From NCBI RefSeq assembly GCF_001434115.1, contig NZ_AZDW01000008.1:1-56486 (forward strand): 56,486 nucleotides of DNA, in the 5' to 3' direction. Below, piece after piece: positions 41,524-49,986 of the stretch (positions are counted from its first letter, which is position 1; the number at the start of each line of letters is the position of its first letter). Position numbers and translations under genes: made by a program. The DNA comes from Levilactobacillus zymae DSM 19395. GTDB taxonomy: Bacteria > Bacillota > Bacilli > Lactobacillales > Lactobacillaceae. A model generated the notes under the pieces. That model worked only from the letters and a program-made list of their open reading frames with translations, searched no databases and had not been told where the DNA came from.

Positions 41524-41979
41524 ATGGTCACACCGGCAAATGATTCGGATATCTTGAAATGGTTATCGATCGCGAATCGCTATACGCGGATTGCCTTGGA
41601 TCGCCGGCTACAGCCTTACCGCCTGAACGCCAGCATGTATTACTACATCTTGCGGTTGCACGAACAACCGCGCATGACGCAGGATCAGTTGATCAGCCTG
41701 ACCTATCTGAACCCCAGTAACGTGACCCGGGCCGTGAACCAATTGGTCAACCTGGGTTACGTGCGCAAGCGGCAGTCCAAGAGTGATAAACGGGTCTACG
41801 AACTTTCCCTGACGCGCCGAGGCGAACAACTCTATCCGGAAATCGTGAAGCTACGCCAAGGTGTGGCCGATGAGTTGTTAGCGGATATCCCGGTCGCACA
41901 GCACGACGAACTGGTGGCGCAGATTCGCCAGTTAGCCTTGCGGGCCGTGGCTAACGAGAACCCCGGATCAGCAGACTAG
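41524..41979 (+). CDS. MarR-family transcriptional regulator
   Basis: A 151-residue winged-helix MarR protein. MTQDQLISLTYLNPSNVTRAVNQLVNLGYVRKRQSKSDKRVYELSLTRRGEQL (about 57-109) is the DNA-binding helix and wing, with the conserved D-R wing tip (SDKRVY). GGGGGCTGGGAG precedes the ATG. It lies upstream of a TetR-controlled ABC system, but that has its own promoter, so the MarR target is uncertain. Confidence 0.9.
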   Translation: MVTPANDSDILKWLSIANRYTRIALDRRLQPYRLNASMYYYILRLHEQPRMTQDQLISLTYLNPSNVTRAVNQLVNLGYVRKRQSKSDKRVYELSLTRRGEQLYPEIVKLRQGVADELLADIPVAQHDELVAQIRQLALRAVANENPGSAD

Positions 41980-42000
41980 AAGATAATCGAGTGAGGCGGG

Positions 42001-42056
42001 TTGACTTTAGCGGTCACCCGCCTTATGATAAAACCATAAATGAGTGAGCACTCACT
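42001..42056 (+). promoter_or_regulatory. Promoter and TetR operator of the ABC-2 operon
   Basis: TTGACT (42001-42006), 17 bases, TATGAT (42024-42029). The inverted repeat AGTGAGCACTCACT (42043-42056) lies at the start of the transcript, a position where a bound TetR protein would block it. The TetR gene at the end of the operon is the natural candidate. Confidence 0.8.
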
Positions 42057-42084
42057 TACATAAATAACAAAGGACGTGAGAAGG

Positions 42085-42828
42085 ATGACGCAACCCATGA
42101 TTGATGTCCGCGACGTGGCCAAGCGGTTTGGCGACAACGTGGTCTTAAAACAAATTAGTTTGGATTTGCCAGCCGGCCGCGTGATGGGGCTGATTGGTCC
42201 GTCCGGGGCGGGGAAGACCACCCTGGTCAAGGCGATTCTGGGGATGGAAAAGGTCGATTCCGGCACCACCACGGTCTTAGGGACCGAGATGCCTAACCGG
42301 CAGATCATGCAGAAGATTGGCTACATGGCCCAAAGCGATGCGTTATACGAGACGTTGACGGCGCGGGAAAACTTACGGTTCTTCGGCGAACTGATGGGTG
42401 TCGCGGGGCCCGCGTTGACCAGTAGCATCACGCACGTGGCCCAAGTGGTCAATTTGACCGAGATGCTGGATCGGCGGGTCAGCGCCTACTCCGGGGGGAT
42501 GAAGCGGCGGTTGTCCTTAGCCATCGCGCTGATTGCCGACCCCGACCTGTTGATCTTGGACGAACCCACGGTCGGCATCGACCCCGAACTGCGGCAGCAG
42601 ATTTGGGCGGAACTGCGGACCCTCAAGCAACACGGCAAGGCCATCCTGGTGACCACTCACGTGATGGACGAGGCCGAACGGTGTGACGAACTGATGCTGA
42701 TTCGCGAGGGCATCGCGTTAGCGCAGGGGACCCCAGCCGATTTGAAACGGGAGTATACGGTGGAGACGATTGAACAAGTCTTTTTGAAAGCGGGGCGGCT
42801 CCAAGATGAGAACCATAGCGATCGTTAA
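42085..42828 (+). CDS. ABC transporter ATP-binding protein, drug-exporter type
   Basis: A 247-residue ATPase of the DrrA/CcmA class. Walker A is GPSGAGKTT, the signature is YSGGMKRRLSLAIAL and Walker B LLILDEPTVGIDPE, with VTTHVMDEAERC after it. I choose ATG 42085 (MTQPMIDVRDVAKRFGD) over a GTG nine bases upstream. The 3' end overlaps the permease gene by 23 bases, so the two are translationally coupled. Export of a drug or other hydrophobic molecule is likely. Confidence 0.9.
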   Translation: MTQPMIDVRDVAKRFGDNVVLKQISLDLPAGRVMGLIGPSGAGKTTLVKAILGMEKVDSGTTTVLGTEMPNRQIMQKIGYMAQSDALYETLTARENLRFFGELMGVAGPALTSSITHVAQVVNLTEMLDRRVSAYSGGMKRRLSLAIALIADPDLLILDEPTVGIDPELRQQIWAELRTLKQHGKAILVTTHVMDEAERCDELMLIREGIALAQGTPADLKREYTVETIEQVFLKAGRLQDENHSDR

Positions 42829-43993
42829 ACGCGTGTTACGCGAAATGTTACGGGATAAACGGACCTTGGCGTTGATGTTCATCGCACCGCTGTTTATCCT
42901 GTCGTTGATGTATTTTCTGTTCCAGAACAACTCGACCAGCGTGGCGAAGATCGGGGTCAGCAACGTCAACACCAGCCTGGTCAAGGCCCTCAAAAACAAG
43001 CACACGGACCTGGCGGCCTATGGCGATCACGCCAACGCCAAGACGACGATTCGCCAGCACAACTTGGCGGCGTTTATCCACGAACAAGACGGCAAGCTGA
43101 CGGTGACCTACTCGAACAGCCAGCCCAGCGATACGGCGCTGGTCAAGCAGGCCTTGCAGGGCGGCGTCACCAAGCTAAAAGTCCAAGCACTCGTCGCGGC
43201 CACTAAGACCCAGAAGCGGGTCCTGCAGCAACAGGCCAAGGTCTTAAAGACCGTGATGGCTCAACAGCAGAAGCTCCAAGCGGCCCAGGGCACAACGCGT
43301 GGGCAGACGGCAACGGTTGGGGCCACGACCAAGCCTAAGGCGGCGCCCAACTATACGGTGACCAGCCATTACCTGTACGGGAACGCCGATTCGACGTTCT
43401 TTGATACCTTCTTGCCGGTCCTGTTAGGGTTCTTTGTGTTCTTCTTCGTGTTCCTGATTTCGGGGATTTCCCTGTTAAACGAACGGACCACGGGAACGCT
43501 GACCCGGTTACTGGCCACACCGGTGCGCCGGGGCGAAATCATCACCGGCTACCTGGTGGGTTACGGGATCTTTGCGGTGATTCAGACCATCATCACGGTG
43601 ACCTTCGCGTTGACGGTCTTTAACGTCCACATGCTGGGGAGCGTCTGGCTCATCCTGCTAATCAACTTCCTCTTGGCGATGGTGGCGTTATCGATGGGAA
43701 TCTTCATCTCGACGTTTGCCAACTCGGAATTCCAAATGGTCCAGTTCATTCCGTTACTGATCGTGCCCCAGGTCTTCTTCTCGGGCATCATCACGATTGC
43801 GACCATGCCCGATTGGTTACAGTGGCTCGCTCACATCTTCCCGTTGTATTATGGAGGAGACGCGTTGATGAACGTTGCGACCCGTGGCTTTAGCCTGGGC
43901 GACGTGAGCGGGGACCTTTGGATCCTGCTCCTCTTTGCGGTAGTCTTTACCGCCCTCAACGTGGTCGGGTTGAAACGCTATCGGAGGGTTTAA
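42806..43993 (+). CDS. ABC-2 type permease
   Basis: A 395-residue ABC-2 (YhfI/DrrB-like) exporter subunit: one N-terminal helix (TLALMFIAPLFILSLMYFLF), an extracellular domain of about 170 residues with a Gln-rich helical part (VLQQQAKVLKTVMAQQQKLQAAQ), and five C-terminal helices with LLNERTTGTLTRLLATPVRRGEIITGY, the family's coupling segment. Overlaps the ATPase gene. Together they form a full exporter under the TetR protein that follows. Confidence 0.9.
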   Translation: MRTIAIVKRVLREMLRDKRTLALMFIAPLFILSLMYFLFQNNSTSVAKIGVSNVNTSLVKALKNKHTDLAAYGDHANAKTTIRQHNLAAFIHEQDGKLTVTYSNSQPSDTALVKQALQGGVTKLKVQALVAATKTQKRVLQQQAKVLKTVMAQQQKLQAAQGTTRGQTATVGATTKPKAAPNYTVTSHYLYGNADSTFFDTFLPVLLGFFVFFFVFLISGISLLNERTTGTLTRLLATPVRRGEIITGYLVGYGIFAVIQTIITVTFALTVFNVHMLGSVWLILLINFLLAMVALSMGIFISTFANSEFQMVQFIPLLIVPQVFFSGIITIATMPDWLQWLAHIFPLYYGGDALMNVATRGFSLGDVSGDLWILLLFAVVFTALNVVGLKRYRRV

Positions 43994-43994
43994 A

Positions 43995-44645
43995 ATGGTA
44001 AAAAATACGGATATTCGGACGGCCTTTGAACAGGTCATGGCCGAGGATCACGAGATTCCGGCCAAACAAAAACAGGTGTTGGCGGCCAGCCTCGCGCTCT
44101 TTGCCGAGCAGGGCTTCGCCAACACCACCACCAAACAGATTGCGGACCGCGCGGGCGTGGCTGAAGGCACGGTTTACCGACGCTACAAGACCAAAGACGA
44201 ATTGTTGGCGGCGCTACTGAAGCCAATGGTGACCACTGTGTTGCCGCGCTTAATGGGCGAGTTTGCCCAGCAGGTGGCGACCATGCAGGATCTGACGCGC
44301 CACCAGTTGCTCGCGGCACTGATTAAAAATCGGGCGGCCTTTCTGGCGGAAAACTGGCAAGTGGGCAAAGTGCTGATCAATGAAATGCTGATTCAAGCAG
44401 ATTTGCGACAAGCGGTGATCCAAAATGCGGGTCCCATCATTCAAAAAACGTTGTATCCCATCCTCGACCAGCTACGGGCGCAACACGAATTGACCGCGTT
44501 ACCGAATGATATGGTGTGTCAATTCATCATCGGCACGATGCTGACTAACGTGATGCGCGCCAACTTACAGGGCGACTTTGCGCTGTTTGATCAGCGAATC
44601 CCGTACCTGATTGAATTCTTGGATCAGGGATTGGCGCCGAAATAA
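43995..44645 (+). CDS. TetR-family regulator at the end of the ABC-2 operon
   Basis: A 216-residue TetR repressor with helix-turn-helix TTKQIADRAGVAEGTVYRRYKTKDELLAALL (about 43-73) and a TetR_C-type effector domain. It starts 2 bases after the permease stop with GGAGGG inside the permease end. As the last gene of the operon it likely binds the AGTGAG-CTCACT operator at its head, giving feedback control by the exported compound. Confidence 0.9.
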   Translation: MVKNTDIRTAFEQVMAEDHEIPAKQKQVLAASLALFAEQGFANTTTKQIADRAGVAEGTVYRRYKTKDELLAALLKPMVTTVLPRLMGEFAQQVATMQDLTRHQLLAALIKNRAAFLAENWQVGKVLINEMLIQADLRQAVIQNAGPIIQKTLYPILDQLRAQHELTALPNDMVCQFIIGTMLTNVMRANLQGDFALFDQRIPYLIEFLDQGLAPK

Positions 44646-44656
44646 ATATTCTCATG

Positions 44657-44692
44657 AAAAAAAGTGACTAGTCGCAACTAGTCACTTTTTTG
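44657..44692 (+). terminator. Terminator of the ABC-2/TetR operon
   Basis: A perfect stem AAGTGACTAGT / ACTAGTCACTT with loop CGCA, followed by a T run. Confidence 0.95.
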
Positions 44693-44703
44693 GTCGGGGT
44701 GAT

Positions 44704-44731
44704 TGCGTTCGTCAGGGGAAAGGCTTAGAAT
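44704..44731 (+). promoter_or_regulatory. Promoter of pepC
   Basis: TTGCGT, 16 bases, TAGAAT. The following ATGAAAATATTCAT and GAGAACTCTC inverted repeats, before the gene, could be operators. Confidence 0.5.
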
Positions 44732-44795
44732 GAAAATATTCATTATGAGATTATTATGAGAACTCTCATTTTAACTGAAAGAGGGAATTGGGTTT

Positions 44796-46127
44796 ATGGA
44801 TGAAACACAAACGAATTCGGCGTTAACGCCGGCCGATTTAGCGGCGCTGCACGCCGACTTAGTCAAGCAACCGGCCCACGAAGTCATCAGTCGCGCGGTT
44901 CGCAAGAGTGGGGTCTTAGCCGCTTCCGAGGACCCAGACGCCAACGTGCGCTTGAATCGGACCTTCTCCGTGGAATTGGATACGGGTAAGGTGTCCAACC
45001 AGAAACATTCCGGTCGTTGCTGGCTGTTTTCCACGTTAAACACGTTACGGCACCAATTTGCCGCGAAGTACAACGTTAAGGATTTCGAACTCTCCCAAAG
45101 CTACCTGTTCTTCTGGGACAAGATCGAACGGGCCAACATCTTCTACGACAACATTCTCCGCACGGCCGACCGACCAGCCGATGATCGGGAAGTCAGTTTC
45201 TACTTAGCCCGGCCGGGAGAAGACGGCGGTCAGTGGGCCATGGGCGCTTCGTTAGTCCAAAAGTACGGCGTGGTCCCAACCAGTGCCATGCCCGAATCCT
45301 TTAACACTAACGATACCACCGGGTTTGCGGCGGCGTTGGATTTGAAACTCCGAAAGGACGCCGTGACTTTACGGCAGTTGGTGGCCAATCACGCCACCGA
45401 CGCGGAGATTGCGACGGCCCGCAAGACCGCGTTGAGCGAAGTTTACCGGATGGCGGCTTACTCGATCGGCGAACCGCCAACCACGTTTGACCTCGAATAT
45501 AAGGACGACAAGCACCAGTATCACCGTGACGCCAACCTGACGCCCCAGGACTTCTTTACCAAGTACTTCGACGTCGATTTGGACGATTACGTGGTCTTAT
45601 CGAACTCGCCGGACAAGGCCTACGACAAGCTCTACGCGTTGCCGAGTCAGGACAATGTGGTGGGCGGTAAGCACATCACCTTCCTGAACCTGCCGATGGC
45701 GGACCTGAAACAAGCCACCATCGCGCAGTTACAGTCCGGAGAAACGGTGTGGTTCGGTAACGACGTGCTCCAACAAATGAGCCGTGAACGGGGCTTTCTC
45801 GACAGTCACCTCTACCAGACCGCCGATTTGTTCGGCGTCGATTTGAGCCTGACCAAGGCCCAACGTCTGGAATATCACGAAGCCGAAGTTTCCCACGCCA
45901 TGACCTTTACCGGGGTGGATCTGGTGGATGATCAATCCACGCGGTGGAAGGTCGAAAATAGTTGGGGTGAGAAGAACGGCGACAAGGGTTACTTCGTGAT
46001 GACCGACGACTGGATGGACGATTTCGTCTACGAAGTCGTGGTCCACAAGCGCTTCTTAACGCCGGAACAACGCGCCATCCTGACCACCACGCCGGAAACC
46101 TTACCGGCCTGGGATTCGTTGAATTAA
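44796..46127 (+). CDS. pepC: Aminopeptidase C (cysteine peptidase C1B)
   Basis: A 443-residue intracellular bleomycin-hydrolase-type cysteine aminopeptidase used in peptide nutrition. The active site is complete: Gln69 and Cys75 in NQKHSGRCWLF, His367 in VSHAMTF and Asn388 in WKVENSWG. Length matches PepC of lactobacilli (about 440-450). GAAAGAGG lies before ATG. Single gene with its own terminator. Confidence 0.96.
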   Translation: MDETQTNSALTPADLAALHADLVKQPAHEVISRAVRKSGVLAASEDPDANVRLNRTFSVELDTGKVSNQKHSGRCWLFSTLNTLRHQFAAKYNVKDFELSQSYLFFWDKIERANIFYDNILRTADRPADDREVSFYLARPGEDGGQWAMGASLVQKYGVVPTSAMPESFNTNDTTGFAAALDLKLRKDAVTLRQLVANHATDAEIATARKTALSEVYRMAAYSIGEPPTTFDLEYKDDKHQYHRDANLTPQDFFTKYFDVDLDDYVVLSNSPDKAYDKLYALPSQDNVVGGKHITFLNLPMADLKQATIAQLQSGETVWFGNDVLQQMSRERGFLDSHLYQTADLFGVDLSLTKAQRLEYHEAEVSHAMTFTGVDLVDDQSTRWKVENSWGEKNGDKGYFVMTDDWMDDFVYEVVVHKRFLTPEQRAILTTTPETLPAWDSLN

Positions 46128-46138
46128 CTAAGCTAATC

Positions 46139-46171
46139 GAAGCGTTGACGCTCAGGCGCCAGCGCTTTTTT
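46139..46171 (+). terminator. Terminator of pepC
   Basis: AGCGTTGACGC pairs with GCGCCAGCGCT around TCAG, followed by six T. Confidence 0.8.
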
Positions 46172-46189
46172 GTAAAGGAGAATGATGAC

Positions 46190-47023
46190 ATGTCGGCATG
46201 GCAAAAACAACCCATCACGGCGGTGGTGACCGCCCAAGAATTACAAGATCAGTTGCTGGCATTGGGCTTGCGGGAGACGGATAGCTGTTTGGTCCACACC
46301 TCGTTAAGCCAATTTGGCTACATTCCCGGCGGTGAACAGACCGTGGTGTCGGTCTTAAAACGCGTTTTGCGGCAGGGCAATCTGGTGATGCCCGCCCAGA
46401 CCGCCGACTATTCGGATCCCAGCTACTGGGAAGCCCCGGCGGCCTCACCCGCGGCGGTGCAACGGATTCGCGCCAGCATGCCGCCGTTCGACCGGCGGCT
46501 CAGTCCGACACACTTTATCGGCAAGACCCCGGAGTATTTTCGGACCTTACCGGGGACCGTGCGTAGCGGGCACCCGTTGTATTCGCTGTGCGCCTGGGGG
46601 CAAAATAGCGTAGAGCTTTGCGAGACCACGACCTATGATTTGCCGTTCGGCCCCGCCAGCCCCTTACAGAAGCTGTATGCGTTAGACGGCAAGGTCGTGA
46701 TGTTGGGCACCGATTACGCGAGCTGCACGGTCCTGCATCTGGCCGAGTCGACCATCAACCGGCCCCAGTTCACCGAGGAGGCCCCCGTCTGGCAGAACGA
46801 CCGGCCGGTGTGGGTCCCGTTTAAAAACGTTGCGTTGGAACCCTACGACGACTTTAACGCCCTGGGTGCGCGCTTCGAACAGGCGCACCCCCAGGCGGTC
46901 CAGCGCATCACGGTGGCGCCCGGAACCATCACTGTCGTGGCGATTCGGCCCCTGGTCGACTTTGCTCGGGACTACTACCGGCAAAAGGACCGCCGCCATC
47001 CCGCCCGGTTACGGCGGGAGTAA
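46190..47023 (+). CDS. Aminoglycoside N(3)-acetyltransferase family protein (YokD-like)
   Basis: A 277-residue protein of the AAC(3)/antibiotic_NAT family. The start at ATG 46190 (MSAWQKQPITAVVTAQELQDQL) has AAAGGAG 7 bases upstream; the longer frame runs through the pepC terminator. Typical blocks are DSCLVHTSLSQFGYIPGG (about 30-47), PTHFIGKTPEYFRTLPGTVRSGHPLYSLCAWG (about 108-139) with the family's HP, and VVMLGTDYASCTVLHLAE (near 175). The fold uses acetyl-CoA; the natural substrate in such chromosomal genes is usually unknown and resistance cannot be claimed from sequence. Confidence 0.88.
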   Translation: MSAWQKQPITAVVTAQELQDQLLALGLRETDSCLVHTSLSQFGYIPGGEQTVVSVLKRVLRQGNLVMPAQTADYSDPSYWEAPAASPAAVQRIRASMPPFDRRLSPTHFIGKTPEYFRTLPGTVRSGHPLYSLCAWGQNSVELCETTTYDLPFGPASPLQKLYALDGKVVMLGTDYASCTVLHLAESTINRPQFTEEAPVWQNDRPVWVPFKNVALEPYDDFNALGARFEQAHPQAVQRITVAPGTITVVAIRPLVDFARDYYRQKDRRHPARLRRE

Positions 47024-47049
47024 GGTGTTTCGTCGTAGAAATCAACTCA

Positions 47050-47079
47050 CGCCGCTAGGGGATTCCCCGGCGGCGTGCT
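47050..47079 (+). terminator. Hairpin after the AAC(3)-like gene
   Basis: ACGCCGC...GGGGA pairs with TCCCC...GCGGCGT. A second hairpin, CCGCCCC / GAGGCGG, is at 47099-47119. Neither is followed by a long T run. Confidence 0.6.
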
Positions 47080-47119
47080 GACTGTGCAACCAAAAAAACC
47101 GCCCCTGGTTAGGAGGCGG

Positions 47120-47490
47120 TCGGCCCGTTTGGTTAGAACGGGATTCATTTTATTGGTGGATAAAATGAAAAAAGGTTGGTTAATTAGGTTTTTGGTATAC
47201 CCGTAGCATAACGGCTAATTGTGAAGAAAGTGTGAAGAAAATTAACGGCTAAATAATGTAAATTATTAGAATAATGTTATTGAGTATGAAAAGCGCGTGA
47301 AAAGGGCTTTAGATTACTTTTTTCTAATTGTTTTGACTAGTTTATCCTAGAATATTGACGGTTAGTCGGTCCTAATCTATCAGTTAACCTATAAAAATTA
47401 TTATATTAATAGATAAAAACTAATATATTTAAAATCAAAGAATTCAAAAAAATTTTATTCCCGGCTAACCATGAAAACGGGGAAAATCTG
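47120..47490. other. AT-rich intergenic stretch between convergent genes
   Basis: About 370 bases of much lower GC than the rest of the window. It holds a 13-codon frame (MKKGWLIRFLVYP at 47165-47206) after GGTGG, and a direct repeat of GTGAAGAAA with ACGGCTAA on both sides near 47210-47260. I see no transposon end, RNA motif or convincing gene. Confidence 0.4.
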
Positions 47491-47498
47491 ACGCTAAA

Positions 47499-47529
47499 AA
47501 AGCCCGTTACCGGCTGGGTAACGGGCTTT
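47499..47529 (-). terminator. Terminator of the fucP-like/rbsD unit
   Basis: On the minus strand AAAGCCCGTTACC pairs with GGTAACGGGCTTT, followed by six T. Confidence 0.9.
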
Positions 47530-47539
47530 CAGAGTTAAA

Positions 47540-48901
47540 TTAGTGTTCTTGCATCAGTTCGGGATGCTTAACTTCGAAGCGGTGTTCGAAGAAGAAGTAG
47601 AGCGTGATGATCAGGAAACCGATGGTAGGAACGATGAAGGAGAACTGCATCGAACCGGTCATGTCGGAGACCAACCCTTGGATGGCGGGGATAATCGCGC
47701 CACCAATCAGGGCCATAACGATGATGGCACCACCAGTTTCGGTGTATTTCTTTTCGGTGATGGCGTCCAACGTGTGGGTGTAAATCGTTGGCCATTCAGG
47801 ACCGAAGAAGAAGCTGGTTAAGATGGCCGTGTAAACGGCGATCATACTTGGAATCGTGAAGGTCACGACCAGCGACAGGGTCCCTAACAGGGAGAACCAG
47901 GTCAACACGCGGGTGATGGAGTAGCGGCTGATGAAGACGTTGGCCACTAACTTCCCAACGAACCAGGCGATGTAACTGTAGATCATGAAGGTCGAAGCGG
48001 CGCTATCCGTGATTTTGTTGTCCAGGTTCAAAGCCAACCGAATCGTGAAGGACCAAACTGTGGTCTGCACGCCGGCGTAGAAGAATTGGGTCAAGACCCC
48101 CTTCATGTAACGCTTGTTATGGGAGAGGTACTTGATGGTTTCGACCAGGCTAGGCTTTTCTTCTTCGGCTTCCACAGCAGCGGTAGATTGTGCCGTGGCC
48201 TTGGCCCGGGGCATTGGGGTCAACGCGAAGATGACCAACATCACGATCAACACGATCAGGATGTACTTGTAAGGCCGCAGGGTCAGTTGCAGCATTTGTT
48301 CCCCGTAGGCGATCCGGGCGGCACCGTGCATGGTGCTCATCTTTTCGGATAAGTTGCCCACGGAACCGAAAATTAAGTATTTCCCTAAGACGATTCCCAT
48401 GATATCCCCTAATGGAACTAAGGTTTGGGAGATGTTCAGCCGCATGGTGGCGAACTGTTTCGGTCCCAACATGGAACTGTAAGTATCACACGAGGTTTCC
48501 AGGAAACTCAGGCCAATCGCGATGGCGAAGATGGCGACCAGAAACATGCTGTAAGTCGCTACTCGGGAAGCGGGGAAGAACAGCCCACACCCGACGATGT
48601 AGAAGATTAAACCGGTCATAATAGCAAATTTATAACTGTTCTTTTTAATAATTAATGAAGCGGGGATCGCGATTAAGAAGTATCCCCCGTAAAAGGCACT
48701 TTGGACGAAGGCCGTGGCGGCATCGTTCAATTGGAAGACCGTCTTGAACTGGGTGATCAAGATATCGTTTAAACTAGCGGCGGTTCCCCACAGTGGGAAG
48801 ATTAAGGAGACCAGGATGAATTGGAACAACGGGGTCTTGCTTAAATACCCGTCAGCGAGCTGGGTCCAACCGTGCTTGGTGCTTGTTTCGGTGGCTTGCA
48901 T
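47540..48901 (-). CDS. FucP-type sugar:proton symporter
   Basis: A 453-residue 12-helix MFS permease of the fucose permease family. SLIFPLWGTAASLNDILITQFKTVFQLNDAATAFVQSAFYGGYFLIAIP (about 34-82) is the FucP signature, and SFLETSCDTYSSMLGP lies in helix 4-5. The partner gene upstream encodes ribose/fucose-type pyranase RbsD, with operators of the ribose type ahead of both, so ribose is a likely substrate although the permease family name is fucose. AAGGAG is 12 bases before ATG, a long spacing. Confidence 0.88.
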   Translation of the reverse strand: MQATETSTKHGWTQLADGYLSKTPLFQFILVSLIFPLWGTAASLNDILITQFKTVFQLNDAATAFVQSAFYGGYFLIAIPASLIIKKNSYKFAIMTGLIFYIVGCGLFFPASRVATYSMFLVAIFAIAIGLSFLETSCDTYSSMLGPKQFATMRLNISQTLVPLGDIMGIVLGKYLIFGSVGNLSEKMSTMHGAARIAYGEQMLQLTLRPYKYILIVLIVMLVIFALTPMPRAKATAQSTAAVEAEEEKPSLVETIKYLSHNKRYMKGVLTQFFYAGVQTTVWSFTIRLALNLDNKITDSAASTFMIYSYIAWFVGKLVANVFISRYSITRVLTWFSLLGTLSLVVTFTIPSMIAVYTAILTSFFFGPEWPTIYTHTLDAITEKKYTETGGAIIVMALIGGAIIPAIQGLVSDMTGSMQFSFIVPTIGFLIITLYFFFEHRFEVKHPELMQEH

Positions 48902-48924
48902 AGTAAAAGTTCACTCCTTAGTTA

Positions 48925-48941
48925 GGTAAAACGTTATACGT
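48925..48941. promoter_or_regulatory. Weak third LacI-type site between rbsD and the permease
   Basis: GGTAAAACGTTATACGT resembles the GTAAAACGTTTTAC operators upstream of rbsD but is imperfect; it may be internal control or chance. Confidence 0.35.
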
Positions 48942-48959
48942 AAACGTAAAAAAATAAAA

Positions 48960-49355
48960 TTAGAAGGTTACGCCGGATTCCAAAATGATGTTGGAGAAGG
49001 GCGTCATTTCACCGGTCCGCACGAAGGCGTGGGTTTGCGCTAAGTCCTTCTTCAATTGGCTGTGGGGCATGAATTCGATGTCAACGTTGGGCATTAAATC
49101 CTTCACGGCCTGTAATTGTTCTGGGTTTTGGGTCTTCATTTCTTCGGCTAGGTAGATTTTTTGGACTTCGAGTTCACTTAAAACGTTCTTCAAAACGTCT
49201 AAGAAGCTCGGCAGTTGCTTGGTTAAGGCCAAGTCGATTTTCTTGGTGCCCATAGGAACTGGCATGCCGGCGTCACCGATGCTGAGCCAGTCCATGTGGC
49301 CCATGCCAGCGATAACGGTTGAGAGTTCTGAGTTGATCACAGTGGTTTTCTTCAT
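48960..49355 (-). CDS. rbsD: D-ribose pyranase RbsD
   Basis: A 131-residue enzyme that interconverts pyranose and furanose forms of ribose so that ribokinase can act. Catalytic His20 is in [17 protein letters not shown], and the C-terminal [21 protein letters not shown] is the RbsD/FucU signature. Length matches the family (about 130-139). It is the first gene of a two-gene unit with the FucP-type permease 58 bases downstream; no ribokinase gene is present in the window. GGAGG precedes the ATG. Confidence 0.95.
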   Translation of the reverse strand: MKKTTVINSELSTVIAGMGHMDWLSIGDAGMPVPMGTKKIDLALTKQLPSFLDVLKNVLSELEVQKIYLAEEMKTQNPEQLQAVKDLMPNVDIEFMPHSQLKKDLAQTHAFVRTGEMTPFSNIILESGVTF

Positions 49356-49403
49356 AAACGCATTCCTCCGTAGCTTAGAATTTAAGTGTCGGTACTGGTC
49401 AGA

Positions 49404-49419
49404 TGTAAATCGTTTTACA
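49404..49419. promoter_or_regulatory. RbsR/CcpA-type operator upstream of rbsD
   Basis: TGTAAATCGTTTTACA is a near-perfect LacI-family palindrome, about 50 bases before the rbsD start codon. Its form matches ribose repressor sites of Firmicutes. Confidence 0.65.
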
Positions 49420-49467
49420 AGGCCGATTGTTCGTTAAAACAACCGCTTGTCTAAGGGTTAACTCGTA

Positions 49468-49483
49468 TGTAAAACGTTTTAGC
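49468..49483. promoter_or_regulatory. Second RbsR/CcpA-type operator upstream of rbsD
   Basis: TGTAAAACGTTTTAGC contains the perfect palindrome TAAAACGTTTTA. It is 64 bases (about six helix turns) from the site at 49404-49419, which would allow looping by one repressor. Confidence 0.65.
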
Positions 49484-49673
49484 AACATGAATCAGGCTAT
49501 CACAAACCGAAAAGGCTTACAAGATAAAATGTGAAAATAGTTCGATTTTTTTGAAACCCTTGCCATCACGACAGGGGCGCTCATCCCTTGGAATGACTGG
49601 TCTTACGGGATGGCGAGTTTTGTGAGCTAAAATATAAAATTTTTATTGGGTGGGCGATTGCTGGGTCTCGAAT

Positions 49674-49949
49674 TAGAATCTGTTTTAAAACTCAATCACC
49701 GATTTAAATGGTCATCCATTACCCTTTGATGAAAAGAACTCAGTTTAATGACGGTTATAGCTCATGTGAGCTGGAGGGCCAGTCAGAAATGGGCTCAGGA
49801 GTGAAGTTTGTGTTGGCTGGCGCTTTTTGCTAGCCTAGACAAAGGTCGGTCTTCAAGACCTGAACTGTGGGCTTGAAGCCGTGCCCACTCCGTTCCAGCC
49901 CGTTTCTGACTGGCCCGGAGGCGCTGAATTCTCTTAAGACAGACTTTAA
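49674..49949 (-). repeat. Structured MITE-like repeat, copy E
   Basis: A full inverted-orientation copy of about 276 bases. Ends are TTAGAATCTGTTTTAAAACTCA and, as reverse complement of the right end, AAAGTCTGTCTTAAG. The core is 49769-49924 with the outer stem CCAGTCAGAAATGGGCT / CAGCCCGTTTCTGACTGG. The long arm is the most worn (TTGGCTGGC / GCTAGCCTA). Confidence 0.85.
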
Positions 49950-49950
49950 T

Positions 49951-49980
49951 CAAAAAAAACGACGGTAGATCCGTCGTTTA
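49951..49980 (-). terminator. Terminator of the small membrane protein gene
   Basis: On the minus strand ACGACGG pairs with CCGTCGT around ATCTA, followed by eight T. Confidence 0.85.
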
Positions 49981-49986
49981 GAAAAC

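Noticed and set aside
46190-47023. Acquired aminoglycoside resistance gene
   Set aside because: Composition matches the surroundings and no mobile element is near; it is likely a chromosomal family member of unknown substrate.
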